A stretch of DNA of 64,000 nucleotides from Herbiconiux sp. VKM Ac-1786 (lineage in GTDB: Bacteria > Actinomycetota > Actinomycetes > Actinomycetales > Microbacteriaceae), in assembly GCF_015350805.1 (NCBI RefSeq), contig NZ_JADKSG010000002.1:1426001-1490000 (forward strand). The letters run 5' to 3'. The notes under the pieces were generated by a model. It searched no databases. It was not told where the DNA came from and was given only the letters and a program-made list of their open reading frames with translations. A program made the position numbers and the translations under genes. Shown piece after piece: positions 8,355-19,140 of the stretch (position 1 is its first letter; every line of letters starts with the position of its first letter).

Positions 8355-8872
8355 GCCCCGCCCCCGATCAGGAACGGCCAGGGCACGAGCACGAGCACTC
8401 CGATCACGAGCCAGAGGAAGCGGTACCGCAGGTCGCGGCGCTGCGTCACGAGCAGCGTCGCCACGAACCACAGCGGCGCGGCGGCGATCGCGAGCGTGCG
8501 CGCGATCAGGTCGCTGAACACCCCGAAGGTCACGACGGTCGCCATCTCGTAGCGGCTGAAGAACACGACCCAGCCGATCGTGTAGAGCAGGTAGACCCCG
8601 CCGAGCACGCCGAGACCGATCAGTGCGGCCGAGCTCAGCTGAGCGGATGCGCGTTCCGCCTCCTCGAGCTCGCGATCCGCCGCCCGGTCCTCCGCGTCCT
8701 CGGCCTCGTCGAGCACCGTGCGGGGTGCCGCGGGTGCCGACTCGCCCCGGCGCGGGCCCCGCCCGCGCGGAGCCGCCGGCGCGCCCGGTCCGCCCGGCAC
8801 GCCCTCGGGCGCGAGGGTCGGGTCGTCGTCCCCGGCCCACCCCAGGGCCTCGTCGTCGCGCGCGTCGCTCAT
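8351..8872 (-). CDS. membrane protein with acidic N-terminal region, function unknown
   Basis: A 173-residue protein. Residues 1-80 are hydrophilic and low in complexity (MSDARDDEALGWAGDDDPTL, then Pro/Ala/Gly and a Glu-rich stretch) and should be cytoplasmic. Three membrane helices follow: ALIGLGVLGGVYLLYTIGWVV, TLAIAAAPLWFVATLLV and FLWLVIGVLVLVPWPFLIG. It is translationally coupled to the downstream 111-residue membrane protein. Homologous-looking proteins in this family of bacteria have no established function that I can recall with confidence. Confidence 0.7.
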   Translation of the reverse strand: MSDARDDEALGWAGDDDPTLAPEGVPGGPGAPAAPRGRGPRRGESAPAAPRTVLDEAEDAEDRAADRELEEAERASAQLSSAALIGLGVLGGVYLLYTIGWVVFFSRYEMATVVTFGVFSDLIARTLAIAAAPLWFVATLLVTQRRDLRYRFLWLVIGVLVLVPWPFLIGGGA

Positions 8873-8896
8873 GCCCTCACCCTACCGGGGGCGGGG

Positions 8897-10990
8897 TCAG
8901 GGCAGCAGCGGTTCCGCGGTGGCGGCGCCCGGGGTCGCGACGACGCGGAACGGGCGGCCCGCGACACGGAGGCCGTCGAGCGTCACGTGCCCGAGGGCGG
9001 CGTCGGCGAGCGGCGCCACGAGGAGGGTCGTGCGGTCGGGCGCGGGACGCGCATCCGTCGCCGCCACCGCCACCGCCACGGCGGCCGCCGCCGACCACGC
9101 CTGCGGCCGGCACGCCGCGGGGTAGGGCGCCGGCACCGCGGTGACCGCCGCCGAGTCGCCCGAGTGCAGCTCGGGCATGCGGTAGCCGAAGCTCTCGGCC
9201 GCGCGCAGCAGCCCGCGCCCGAGCCGGGCGGCCTCGGCGCGGAAGCCCTCCCGCGCGAGCCCCTGCACGGCGATCGCCGTGTCGTGCGCCCAGACCGACC
9301 CGCCGTGGTAGCTGAGCGGCCAGAACCCGGCCGAGTCGGTGGCCATCGTGCGCAGGCCGAAGCCCGAGTCGAGCCGCTCGTCGACGAGCAGCCGGGCCAC
9401 GTCGGCGGCCTCGTCGGCGTTCAGGATGCCCGTGCCGAGCAGGTGCCCGATGTTGCTGGTCAGCGTGTCGACCGGTCGCTTCGCGGCGTCGAGCGCGATC
9501 GCCGGGTAGCGGCCGCCGTCGCGCTCGATCCAGAAGGACGCCCGGAAGCGATCGGCGAGCGCAGCGGCCCAGGCCCGCCACTCGTCGCCGCCCGGCTCGC
9601 CGAACGCGTCGAGCAGCTCGGCGCCGTCGCGGGCGGCCTGGTAGGCGTAGCCCTGCACCTCGCAGAGCGCGATCGGCCCCTCGGCGAGGCGCCCGTCGCG
9701 CCACTGCACCGAGTCGCCGGAGTCCTTCCAGCCCTGGTTCGCGAGGCCGTGCCCCGTGGTGTCGGCGTACTCGAGGAAGCCGTCGCCGTCGCTGTCGCCG
9801 TGGTCGCGCATCCAGGCCAGGGCGCGCTCGAGGTTCGGAAGCAGCGGGCGCACCTCGTCGTCGGAGAGCCCCCAGCGGCGGGCCTCGGCGAGCAGCACGA
9901 TCCAGAGCGCGGTGGCGTCGACGGTGCCGTAGTAGAGCGGGGGCAGCGTGATGTCCTCCCCCGGCATGGTGAGCTCGCCGGGACGGAGCTCGTGCATGAT
10001 CTTGCCCGGCTGCTCGGCGGTCTCTCCCACCGTCCGCTCGCCCTGCAGCCCGGCCAGCACGCGCAGGGTCGAGGCAGCGAGCTCGGTGCCGAGCGGTAGC
10101 AGCAGGCGGGCGGCCCAGAGCGAGTCGCGGCCGAACAGGGTGAAGAACCAGGGGGCGCCGGCCGCGAGGAAGGGCTCGCCGGGGGCGCGGCTCGTCTCCA
10201 TCCGCAGGGCGGAGAGGTCGTCGAGGGCGCGGCGGTTCCAGTGCGCGAGGCGGCTGTCGCCGGCGTCGACGCGGGCCGCGGCCCACTCGGCGGTTCCGGA
10301 TGCGCCCGTCACGACGGCCGCCGAGTCCTCGAGGGCGAGCCCCCACGTCAGCGTGATCGTGCCGTGCGCGGGCACGACGAGCGGCCAGGCCAGGGTGATC
10401 CGGGCGGCGGGGTCGGTGGTCGCCCCGTCCGGCGCCGCCACCGCGACCGCGGCGCCGGGGGCGTCGAGCCGGGCGGTCGAGGTGCCGGACGCGAGGAGCA
10501 CGGCGTCGCCCCGCTCGACGACGGTGACCGGGTCGAGGGCGGCTCGGGCATCCGGAGCCCCGTCGAGGCCCGAGCCTGCGAGCCCCGCCTTGACGATCTG
10601 CATCGGCGCGAAGTCGGCGGTGAGCGTGAGGCGCACCTCGGTGACGATCTCGTGACCGAGCGCCGAGCTGACCCGGAGCTCCTCGGCGAAGCCGCCAGGC
10701 GTCACCCGGCGGCGGAGGTCGAGGCGCACGCGCGGGTCGGCGGTGCGGTCGTCGATCGAGCGGAGGAGCGCCGTGAACACCGTGTCGGAGGCCCCGTGGG
10801 ACGCCTGGGACACCGTCTCGGGCGCCGCCCCGCCCACCTCGAGCCGGAGCCCGCGCAGCACCCTCGTGTCGGAGTGGTAGACCCCGTGGATCGGGTCCGT
10901 CATCGCGCCCGAGGCCGCCGACCAGGCCTGGGTCGGCGCGGCGAGCACCACCGTGGCGTCGTTGAGGAAGGGCTGCAGGGGGTGGGACAT
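8897..10990 (-). CDS. glycogen debranching / amylo-alpha-1,6-glucosidase-like glycoside hydrolase
   Basis: A 697-residue enzyme, cytoplasmic since no signal peptide is present. The start at 10990 (MSHPLQPFLND) is preceded by AGGAGA at eight bases; an upstream ATG at 11038 overlaps the permease stop and is the alternative. The N-terminal third is the beta-sandwich GDE_N_bis type (GVYHSDTRVLRGLRLEVGG). The rest is an (alpha/alpha)6 barrel with PWFFTLFGRDSLWAARLLLP, YYGTVDATALWIVLL, DGDGFLEYADTTGHGLANQGWKDSGDSV and SYHGGSVWAHDTAIAVQGL, the acidic-residue segments of this clan. It is the last gene of the ABC sugar-uptake operon, so it probably cleaves the imported oligosaccharide. Confidence 0.85.
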   Translation of the reverse strand: MSHPLQPFLNDATVVLAAPTQAWSAASGAMTDPIHGVYHSDTRVLRGLRLEVGGAAPETVSQASHGASDTVFTALLRSIDDRTADPRVRLDLRRRVTPGGFAEELRVSSALGHEIVTEVRLTLTADFAPMQIVKAGLAGSGLDGAPDARAALDPVTVVERGDAVLLASGTSTARLDAPGAAVAVAAPDGATTDPAARITLAWPLVVPAHGTITLTWGLALEDSAAVVTGASGTAEWAAARVDAGDSRLAHWNRRALDDLSALRMETSRAPGEPFLAAGAPWFFTLFGRDSLWAARLLLPLGTELAASTLRVLAGLQGERTVGETAEQPGKIMHELRPGELTMPGEDITLPPLYYGTVDATALWIVLLAEARRWGLSDDEVRPLLPNLERALAWMRDHGDSDGDGFLEYADTTGHGLANQGWKDSGDSVQWRDGRLAEGPIALCEVQGYAYQAARDGAELLDAFGEPGGDEWRAWAAALADRFRASFWIERDGGRYPAIALDAAKRPVDTLTSNIGHLLGTGILNADEAADVARLLVDERLDSGFGLRTMATDSAGFWPLSYHGGSVWAHDTAIAVQGLAREGFRAEAARLGRGLLRAAESFGYRMPELHSGDSAAVTAVPAPYPAACRPQAWSAAAAVAVAVAATDARPAPDRTTLLVAPLADAALGHVTLDGLRVAGRPFRVVATPGAATAEPLLP

Positions 10991-11034
10991 GGCGGGGATC
11001 TCCTGGGAGGTCGACGGGGACGGGAGCACGGCGG

Positions 11035-11946
11035 TCATTCCTTGACGGCCCCCTCGCTGGCGTTCATGATGCGGCGCTGGAAGATGAAGAACATGACGGC
11101 GACGGGCACGGTCATGATGGCCGCGGCCGCCAGCTTCAGCGGATACTGCGTGCCCTGGCTGAGCTGCCCGGAGGCGAGTGAGGCGACGCCCTTGGTGAGC
11201 GTCGTCAGCTCGGGCGACTGGGTCGAGACGATGAAGTGCGAGAGCTCGTTCCACGAGCCCTGGAACGACAGGATCACGATGGTGATCAGCGCGGGACGGG
11301 CCATCGGCAGCACCACCGACCAGAAGATGCGGAAGGTGCCTGCGCCGTCGATGCGGGCCTGCTCCTCGACGCTCGCCGGGATCGACTCGAAGAAGTTCTT
11401 CATGATGAACACGCCGGCGGCGTCGACCAGCAGCGGGATGATCATGCCCGCGTAGGAGTCGTAGATGCCGAGCTGGTTGATCACGAGGAACTTGGGGATG
11501 AGCAGCACCACGAGCGGCACCGACATCACCGCGACGAGCCCGGCGAAGATCACGTTGCGGCCCCGGAAGTCGAGCCGCGCCAGCGCGTACCCGGCGAGGG
11601 AGGCGAGGAACACACGCCCGATGGTCACGAACACCGTCACGACCGCCGAGTTCGCGAACCAGGTCGGGAAGTCGGAGTTGAGGAACAGGCGCTCGTAGGC
11701 CGCCGTCGTCCAGGTCTGCGGGATCAGCGAGAGCGGGTCGCTCGCCGCTTCCGCGTCGGACTTGAACGAGGTGGCGACGTCGATCAGGAACGGGAAGATG
11801 TAGATGATCGCGATGACGACGAGGATGGCGTAGAGCAGCGAGGTGCTCGCGATGAAGCGGCCGCTGCGGCGGCGGCGCGGCTGCTCGGGTGCCCCGCCGG
11901 CTGCTGTCGGCGTCGCCGGGCTCAGGGTGCTCGTGGCGGCGCTCAT
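11035..11946 (-). CDS. carbohydrate ABC transporter permease (MalG type)
   Basis: A 303-residue inner-membrane permease with six helices. The cytoplasmic EAA loop that docks the ATPase reads VEEQARIDGAGTFRIFWSVVLPMARPAL, standard for CUT1 sugar importers. The ATG at 11946 overlaps the stop of the partner permease (ATGA). The N terminus is a 30-residue Thr/Ala/Arg-rich tail. Together with the MalF-type partner and the binding lipoprotein it forms the uptake channel; no ATPase is encoded nearby, so a shared MsiK-type ATPase is expected. Confidence 0.93.
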   Translation of the reverse strand: MSAATSTLSPATPTAAGGAPEQPRRRRSGRFIASTSLLYAILVVIAIIYIFPFLIDVATSFKSDAEAASDPLSLIPQTWTTAAYERLFLNSDFPTWFANSAVVTVFVTIGRVFLASLAGYALARLDFRGRNVIFAGLVAVMSVPLVVLLIPKFLVINQLGIYDSYAGMIIPLLVDAAGVFIMKNFFESIPASVEEQARIDGAGTFRIFWSVVLPMARPALITIVILSFQGSWNELSHFIVSTQSPELTTLTKGVASLASGQLSQGTQYPLKLAAAAIMTVPVAVMFFIFQRRIMNASEGAVKE

Positions 11947-13106
11947 GGCCGGCCCTCCTTGTTCGCGGTCTGGCTGCTCGCGATGCTGTACGCCCGCATC
12001 CGTCTCTTCGACACGGGTCGGTCGCGCAGCACGATGCGCTGGATGATCGTCAGCACCACGATGATCACGAACAGCACGAACGCGATCGCGGCGCCGCGGC
12101 CCCAGTCCTGGCTCTCGAACGCCGAGGTGTACGAGAGGTAGGCGGGGGTGACGGTGGTCTTGCCCGGCCCGCCCTGGGTGCCGGTGTAGATCTGGTCGAA
12201 CACCTGCCAGGTGCCGATGAGGCCGAGGGTCAGCACGGTGAACAGCGTCGGCCGCAGCTGCGGCAGGGTGACCCGCCAGAAGCGCTGCCAGCCGTTGGCG
12301 CCGTCGATCATCGCCGCTTCCTGCACGTCGCCGCCGAGGTTCTGCAACGCCGCGATGAACAGCAGCATGAAGGTGCCGGAGGTCGTGAACACGGCCATCA
12401 GCACGAAGGCCGACATGGCCACGCTCGGCCCGGCCCACCAGTCCCACCACGAGACGCCGAGGGTGGTGTTCTCGGTCATCCACGCCGGACCCTGGGTGAT
12501 GCCGACGGTGGCGAGCAGGTTGTGCACGACGCCCGACGGGTCCTGGAACCAGTTCGGGCCGTTCACGCCGAACCACGACAGCACCTTGTTGACGGCTCCG
12601 GATGCGCCGAAGAGGAAGAGCCAGAGCACCGTGATGGCGACCGAGCTGGTCACGCTCGGGAAGTAGAACGCGGTGCGGAAGAACCCGCGCCCCTTCAGCA
12701 CCTGCCGGTTCACCAGCACGGCGAGGAAGAGCGACAGCGCCGTCTGGATGGGCACGACGAGCAGCACGTACCAGGCGTTGTTGCGGAGGGCCACGCCGAA
12801 GTCGCGTTCGGCGAGCCCGCCGCCGGCGAGGAGCTCGTCGTAGTTGTCGAGCCCGACGAAGTTCACGCCCGACGCGAAGGGGCTGCCCCGCCCCGACCAG
12901 TCGGAGAAGCTGACCCAGAGGGCCATCAGCACCGGCACGACGAGGAAGAGGCCGAGGATGATCAGCATCGGGGCGGTGAACAGCCAGCCGGCGATGCCCT
13001 CCGACTTGCGGATGCCCTTCGGCGCGCGGCGGCCCGAGGGCCTCCCGGCGCTCTTCGGGCTCCGGGGTGCCGCCGCCGTGGGCGGCACCGTCACGGATGC
13101 ACTCAT
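11943..13106 (-). CDS. carbohydrate ABC transporter permease (MalF type)
   Basis: A 387-residue permease. After a basic Pro/Arg-rich N-terminal tail (residues 1-38), the first helix FTAPMLIILGLFLVVPVLMALWVSFSDW starts, followed by five more. The EAA loop reads VQEAAMIDGANGWQRFWRVTLPQLRPTLF. A long periplasmic loop, about residues 180-230, is typical of MalF-like subunits. It is 44 bases downstream of the solute-binding gene and overlaps the MalG-type gene by ATGA. Confidence 0.92.
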   Translation of the reverse strand: MSASVTVPPTAAAPRSPKSAGRPSGRRAPKGIRKSEGIAGWLFTAPMLIILGLFLVVPVLMALWVSFSDWSGRGSPFASGVNFVGLDNYDELLAGGGLAERDFGVALRNNAWYVLLVVPIQTALSLFLAVLVNRQVLKGRGFFRTAFYFPSVTSSVAITVLWLFLFGASGAVNKVLSWFGVNGPNWFQDPSGVVHNLLATVGITQGPAWMTENTTLGVSWWDWWAGPSVAMSAFVLMAVFTTSGTFMLLFIAALQNLGGDVQEAAMIDGANGWQRFWRVTLPQLRPTLFTVLTLGLIGTWQVFDQIYTGTQGGPGKTTVTPAYLSYTSAFESQDWGRGAAIAFVLFVIIVVLTIIQRIVLRDRPVSKRRMRAYSIASSQTANKEGRP

Positions 13107-13150
13107 TCGATCCTCCTCGACCTCGTCGTCGTGATCATCGGCCGATCGCC

Positions 13151-14392
13151 CTACTGGACGATCGCCTCCATGTTCTTCTGCGCGGTCTCGAGGATCGCGG
13201 CCGGGTCACCGGTGGACAGAGACTCGAGCTGCGAGTTGAGGTCCTTGATCACGTCGGCCGAGCCCTCGAGCGTCGGCACGCCCTGGGCGTAGTCGGCGGA
13301 GTCGAGGAACGCGGCCTTGTCGGGGTTCTCGGTCTTCCACTGCTCGGCGGCCGACTGCACCGACGGCATCACGCCGAAGGCCTTGGCGAACTCGAGCTGC
13401 TGGTCGGTGCTCGTCAGCTTCTCGACGAGGGCGAGAGCGGCCTCCTGGTTGGGGCTGTCGGCGGCGATGCCCCAGCAGTTGCTGAACTGGAGCGTGCCCT
13501 CGCCGCCGGGGCCGGCGGGCAGGGAGGCGACGGTGTACTTCACGTCGGGGTAGTCGGCCTGCAGGCCGCCGGCGATCCAGTTGCCCTCGATGGTCATCGC
13601 GGCCTGGCCCTTGCCGAAGGCCTCGCCGCCCCAGCCGGCGCCGAGGTCGGAGGAGTACTTCGCGACGCCGGAGCTGAACAGGGACTTCACGTACTCGAGC
13701 GCCTCGACGTTCTCGGGGCTGTTCACGGTGGCCTCGGTGCCGTCCTCGTTCAGCAGGCTGCCGCCGGCCTCCGCCATGAAGGCGCCGACGCGGGCGTACT
13801 CGGGCGAGAAGGCCAGGCCCACGTGCTCGGGGGTGGTGAGCTTCTGCGCCACCGCGGTCAGCTGGTCCCAGGTGGTGGGAACGTCGGCGTCGGTGAGGCC
13901 CGCGGCCGTCCAGAGGTCGGTGTTGATGATCAGGGCGAGGGTCGAGAAGTCCTTCGGGGCGCAGTAGAACTGGCCGTCGTAGGTGAAGGAGTCGACGAGG
14001 GTCGGGTAGAAGTCGTCCTTGTTCGAGAGCTGGTCGCCGTAGGGGTAGAGCGAGCCGTTGGCGGCGTAGCCGGCGAGCGCGTCGGTCGAGACGTAGAAGA
14101 CGTCGGCGGGCTTGCCGCTCGCGAAGCCCTGGCTGAGCTGCTGGTTGAGGTCGGAGGCGGTGTTCAGGGTGGCCTCGGTGCCCGACTCCTCCGACCAGGC
14201 GGCGACGGCGTCGGTGACGGCCTTGGTCTCGGCGTCGCCGCTCGAGCCGATCAGCACGGTCAGGCCGGCGCTGCCGTCCTGGGCCGCGCCGGTCTCGCCG
14301 GCGTCGTCGAAGCCCGAGCCGCAGGCCGAGAGGGTGAGTGCGGTCGCGGCGGCGAGGCCGAGCGCGACGGCGAGGGAGCTGCGTCGTTGCAT
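13151..14392 (-). CDS. extracellular solute-binding lipoprotein, sugar ABC transporter
   Basis: A 413-residue cluster-1 (SBP_bac_1) binding protein. The ATG at 14392 has AAGGAGA six bases upstream. Residues 1-24 are a lipoprotein signal with lipobox LSAC (acylated Cys24). The mature part opens with GLTVLIGSSGDAETKAVTDAVAAW and contains PTTWDQLTAVAQKL, GKGQAAMTIEGNW and a C-terminal hinge, as in maltose/glucoside binders. It is anchored outside the membrane and delivers sugar to the two permeases downstream. A LacI-type operator sits directly upstream. Confidence 0.93.
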   Translation of the reverse strand: MQRRSSLAVALGLAAATALTLSACGSGFDDAGETGAAQDGSAGLTVLIGSSGDAETKAVTDAVAAWSEESGTEATLNTASDLNQQLSQGFASGKPADVFYVSTDALAGYAANGSLYPYGDQLSNKDDFYPTLVDSFTYDGQFYCAPKDFSTLALIINTDLWTAAGLTDADVPTTWDQLTAVAQKLTTPEHVGLAFSPEYARVGAFMAEAGGSLLNEDGTEATVNSPENVEALEYVKSLFSSGVAKYSSDLGAGWGGEAFGKGQAAMTIEGNWIAGGLQADYPDVKYTVASLPAGPGGEGTLQFSNCWGIAADSPNQEAALALVEKLTSTDQQLEFAKAFGVMPSVQSAAEQWKTENPDKAAFLDSADYAQGVPTLEGSADVIKDLNSQLESLSTGDPAAILETAQKNMEAIVQ

Positions 14393-14409
14393 GGTGTTCT
14401 CCTTGTGCA

Positions 14410-14465
14410 AATTTGATCGTTCAAATTCCTGCCGTCAGCCTAACCCGGGTGCCCCCGGGAAGCAA
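14410..14465 (-). promoter_or_regulatory. promoter and LacI-type operator of the sugar ABC operon
   Basis: On the minus strand a -35 TTGCTT (plus 14460-14465), a 17-bp spacer and a -10 TAGGCT (plus 14437-14442) form a near-consensus promoter. The operator at 14410-14427, AATTTGATCGTTCAAATT, is an 18-bp palindrome with a central CG and one mismatched pair. It lies just past the expected transcription start and before the ribosome binding site, where a bound LacI protein blocks initiation. Confidence 0.8.
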
Positions 14466-14535
14466 CACGACCATGCCCGGCGCGGGTGTTAGCCTCGTAA
14501 AACGAACAGTCCGCCGACGTACCGGGAGGGTGAGC

Positions 14536-15582
14536 ATGGGCGCACTCCCCACCATCCACGACGTCGCGCGCGTCGCCGGCGTCTCGCGCCAGACTGTCTC
14601 GAACGTGCTGAACTCCCCCGGCATCGTGCGTCCCGACACCCGCGACCGCGTCACCACCGCCATCGCCGAGCTCGGCTACCGCCCGCACGAGTCCGCACGG
14701 CGCCTGCGCACCCGCAAGAGCTCGACCATCGGCATCCGTATCGACCCGATGACCGACGGCATCTCGGGCAGCGTGCTCGACCGCTTCCTGCACGCCCTCA
14801 CCGAGCAGGCCGCCGCCCAGGGCCTCCGCGTCATGCTCTTCACGGCCACCGACCCCGACGACGAGATCCGCCAGTTCGCGCGCCTCCGCGACGGCGCCGA
14901 CGTCGACGCCTTCGTGCTCACGAGCACCTTCCACGGCGACCCGCGCACCGAGTGGCTGATCGCCAACGACCAGTCCTTCGTCACCTTCGGACGCCCCTGG
15001 GGCATCGACGACATGAACGACCCCACCCACCTCTGGGTCGACGTCGACGGCTGGTGGGGCCTGCACGAGGCCACCACCGCGCTCCTCGCCCAGGGTCGCC
15101 GCCGCATCGGCTACATCGGCTGGCCGAGCCCCTCGGGCACCGGTGACGACCGCCGCCGCGGCTGGCACGACGCCATGGTCGCCGCCGGCGGGCTCACGGA
15201 TGCTCAGCTGACCCCCCTGGCGATCGCGACCCCCGACGGCGTCACCCCCGGCGGCGCGGCACTCCGCGCCCTCCTGGCGGGCCGACCCGGAGTCGACCCC
15301 GTCGACGCCGTGGTCTGCGCCTCGGACTCCCTCGCCCTCGGCGCCCTCATCGCCTCGGCCGGCTCGATCCCCGTGATCGGCTACGACAACACCCCCGTCG
15401 CCCAGGCCCTCGGCCTCTCGAGCGTGGAGCAGCCCCTCGACGAAGTCGCCTCCGGCGTCCTCGAGCTGCTCACGGGCGCCCACCGCGGACGCCCCGACGC
15501 GGGCCCCACGACCGACCCCCGCCACCGCCTCGTGCGCCCCCGCCTCGTCCTCCGCTCCCCCGCGCCCCTCCCCGCCCCCTAG
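14536..15582 (+). CDS. LacI family transcriptional regulator
   Basis: A 348-residue repressor. The ATG at 14536 follows GGGAGGG at 14524-14530. Residues 5-28, PTIHDVARVAGVSRQTVSNV, are the LacI helix-turn-helix, followed by the hinge helix (YRPHESARRLRTRKS) that inserts at a central CG. The rest is a periplasmic-binding-protein-like sensor domain ending in the VEQPLDEVASGVLELL region. It is divergent from the sugar ABC operon and almost certainly represses it through the operator at 14410-14427, released by the sugar. A second small dyad, TCGTAAAACGA at 14495-14505, lies in its own promoter region and may allow autoregulation. Confidence 0.9.
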   Translation: MGALPTIHDVARVAGVSRQTVSNVLNSPGIVRPDTRDRVTTAIAELGYRPHESARRLRTRKSSTIGIRIDPMTDGISGSVLDRFLHALTEQAAAQGLRVMLFTATDPDDEIRQFARLRDGADVDAFVLTSTFHGDPRTEWLIANDQSFVTFGRPWGIDDMNDPTHLWVDVDGWWGLHEATTALLAQGRRRIGYIGWPSPSGTGDDRRRGWHDAMVAAGGLTDAQLTPLAIATPDGVTPGGAALRALLAGRPGVDPVDAVVCASDSLALGALIASAGSIPVIGYDNTPVAQALGLSSVEQPLDEVASGVLELLTGAHRGRPDAGPTTDPRHRLVRPRLVLRSPAPLPAP

Positions 15583-15589
15583 CTCCCAA

Positions 15590-15645
15590 CGAACCGTCGC
15601 AAATCGCCCTCTCAGAGGCGTGAGAGGGCGATTTGCGACGGTTCG
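15590..15645. repeat. perfect 25-bp inverted repeat (hairpin)
   Basis: Bases 15590-15614 are exactly complementary to 15621-15645 with a 6-base loop (GAGGCG). The arm starts CGAACCGTCGCAAATC. It lies between the convergent lacI and ilvC genes. There is no T-tract. It may end transcription from lacI, but the arm is much longer than the neighbouring terminators and is A+T-richer at its core, so it may also be a dispersed palindromic element. Confidence 0.75.
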
Positions 15646-15663
15646 ATCAGCGGGCGAACGGGA

Positions 15664-15695
15664 GAGGGCCCCGGAGCGGATGCTCCGGGGCCCTC
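15664..15695 (-). terminator. terminator of the ilv operon
   Basis: GAGGGCCCCGGAGC at 15664-15677 pairs perfectly with 15682-15695 around a GGAT loop, 14 bases past the ilvC stop on the minus strand. Confidence 0.75.
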
Positions 15696-15709
15696 AGGGG
15701 TGGTGCGGG

Positions 15710-17291
<1,582 letters not shown>

Positions 17292-17294
17292 GGT

Positions 17295-19097
17295 CTACTC
17301 CTCATCCCATTCCGGAGCGTGCTCCTTGGCGTACTGCACGAAGCTGTTGCTGACACCCTGCGGCACCATCGGCCACACCATGGCGTCGGCCGAGACGACG
17401 AAGTCGATCACGACGGGCCGGTCGTTGGTCTCGAGCGCGAGCTTGATCGCCGCATCGACCTCCTCGAGCTTCGTGACGCGGATGCCCAGTGCGCCGTACG
17501 CCTCGGCCAGCTTCACGAAATCTGGCACCATGCGGCTCTCGTGCCCGGTGTTCAGGTCGGTGAACGAGTGCCGGCCGTCGTAGAACAGCGTCTGCCACTG
17601 CCGCACCATGCCGAGCGAGGAGTTGTTGATGATCGCGACCTTGATCGGGATGTCGTTGATCGTGCAGGTGGCGAGCTCCTGATTGGTCATCTGGAAGCAG
17701 CCGTCGCCGTCGATCGCCCAGACGGTGCGCTGCGGCTCGGCGACCTTGGCACCCATCGCGGCGGGCACCGAGTAGCCCATGGTGCCGGCGCCGCCGGAGT
17801 TCAGCCAGGCGTGCGGGCGCTCGTACTTGATGAACTGCGCGGCCCACATCTGGTGCTGGCCGACGCCCGAGGCGTAGATGGCCTCGGGGCCCGAGAGCTC
17901 GCCGATGCGCTTGATCACGTACTGGGGAGCCAGCAGACCGTCGGTCGGCTCGGCGTAGCCGAGCGGGAACTCGCTCTGCAGCCCGCGCAGGTACGTCCAC
18001 CACTCGTCGAGCTCCAGCGGCGCGCCGGAGAGCTCGGCCCACGCGGCGGTCAGATCGGTGATGACGTCCTTCGCGTCGCCCACGATCGGCACGTCGGCGA
18101 TGCGGATCTTCGAGATCTCGGCGGGGTCGATGTCGACGTGCACGACCTTGGCGTTCGGCGCGAACTCGCTCGCCTTGCCGGTGACGCGGTCGTCGAAGCG
18201 GGCGCCGAGCGAGATCAGCAGGTCGCTCTCCTGCAGCGCGAGCACCGCCGGCACCGTGCCGTGCATGCCGGGCATGCCGAGGTGCTGCGGGTGCGAGTCG
18301 GGGAAGGCGCCGCGGGCCATCAGCGTGGTGACGACCGGCGCTCCGGTGGCCTCGACGAGCTGCAGCAGCTCGGCCGACGCCTCGGAGCGGATGACGCCGC
18401 CGCCCACGTAGAAGACGGGCTTCTTCGCCTCGGCCAGCAGCTGCGCCGCGGCCTGGATCTGCTTGCCGTGCGCCTTCGTGATCGGCCGGTAGCCCGGCAG
18501 GTCGATCTTCGGCGGCCAGATGAAGGGCGCCTTGTTCTGCTGCGCATCCTTCGTGATGTCGACGAGCACCGGGCCGGGGCGACCGGTCGAGGCGATCTGA
18601 TAGGCCGCGGCGAGGGTCGCCGGCACGTCCTCCGGACGCTTCACCAGGAAGGAGTGCTTGGTGATCGGCATCGTGATGCCGACGATGTCGGCCTCCTGGA
18701 ACGCGTCGGTGCCCATCAGGTGCGAGAACACCTGGCCGGTGATCGCGAGCAGCGGCACCGAGTCCATGTAGGCGTCGGCGATCGCGGTGACGAGGTTCGT
18801 GGCGCCGGGGCCCGAGGTCGCGATGGCGACGCCGACCTTGCCGCTGGCCGAGGCGTAGCCCTCGGCCGCGTGGCCGGCGCCCTGCTCGTGGCGCACGAGG
18901 ATGTGACGGATCTTGTCCTGCGTCATCAGCTCGTCGTAGAACGGGATGATCGCGCCGCCCGGTAGCCCGAAGACGTCCTTGACGCCGAGGTGCTCGAGCG
19001 TGCGGAGGACCGCCCCCGATCCGGTGAGGATCTCGGGCGAGGACTCCGCGCTGGGCGGTGACTTCTTGGTTGGCACGGGGAAGGCGTCCGTGGACAT
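17295..19097 (-). CDS. ilvB: acetolactate synthase large (catalytic) subunit
   Basis: A 600-residue ThDP enzyme that condenses pyruvate with pyruvate or 2-oxobutyrate. The ATG at 19097 is preceded by GAGGAA. The catalytic glutamate lies in [16 protein letters not shown] near residue 87. The FAD-binding middle domain and the ThDP/Mg motif [29 protein letters not shown] complete the family pattern. An upstream TACCGT box in the 43-base gap after ilvD could give an internal promoter. It pairs with ilvN downstream. Confidence 0.96.
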   Translation of the reverse strand: MSTDAFPVPTKKSPPSAESSPEILTGSGAVLRTLEHLGVKDVFGLPGGAIIPFYDELMTQDKIRHILVRHEQGAGHAAEGYASASGKVGVAIATSGPGATNLVTAIADAYMDSVPLLAITGQVFSHLMGTDAFQEADIVGITMPITKHSFLVKRPEDVPATLAAAYQIASTGRPGPVLVDITKDAQQNKAPFIWPPKIDLPGYRPITKAHGKQIQAAAQLLAEAKKPVFYVGGGVIRSEASAELLQLVEATGAPVVTTLMARGAFPDSHPQHLGMPGMHGTVPAVLALQESDLLISLGARFDDRVTGKASEFAPNAKVVHVDIDPAEISKIRIADVPIVGDAKDVITDLTAAWAELSGAPLELDEWWTYLRGLQSEFPLGYAEPTDGLLAPQYVIKRIGELSGPEAIYASGVGQHQMWAAQFIKYERPHAWLNSGGAGTMGYSVPAAMGAKVAEPQRTVWAIDGDGCFQMTNQELATCTINDIPIKVAIINNSSLGMVRQWQTLFYDGRHSFTDLNTGHESRMVPDFVKLAEAYGALGIRVTKLEEVDAAIKLALETNDRPVVIDFVVSADAMVWPMVPQGVSNSFVQYAKEHAPEWDEE

Positions 19098-19140
19098 GGT
19101 GGTTTCCTCAGTCAGAGTGCACGGTAGATGGATGCGCGGG

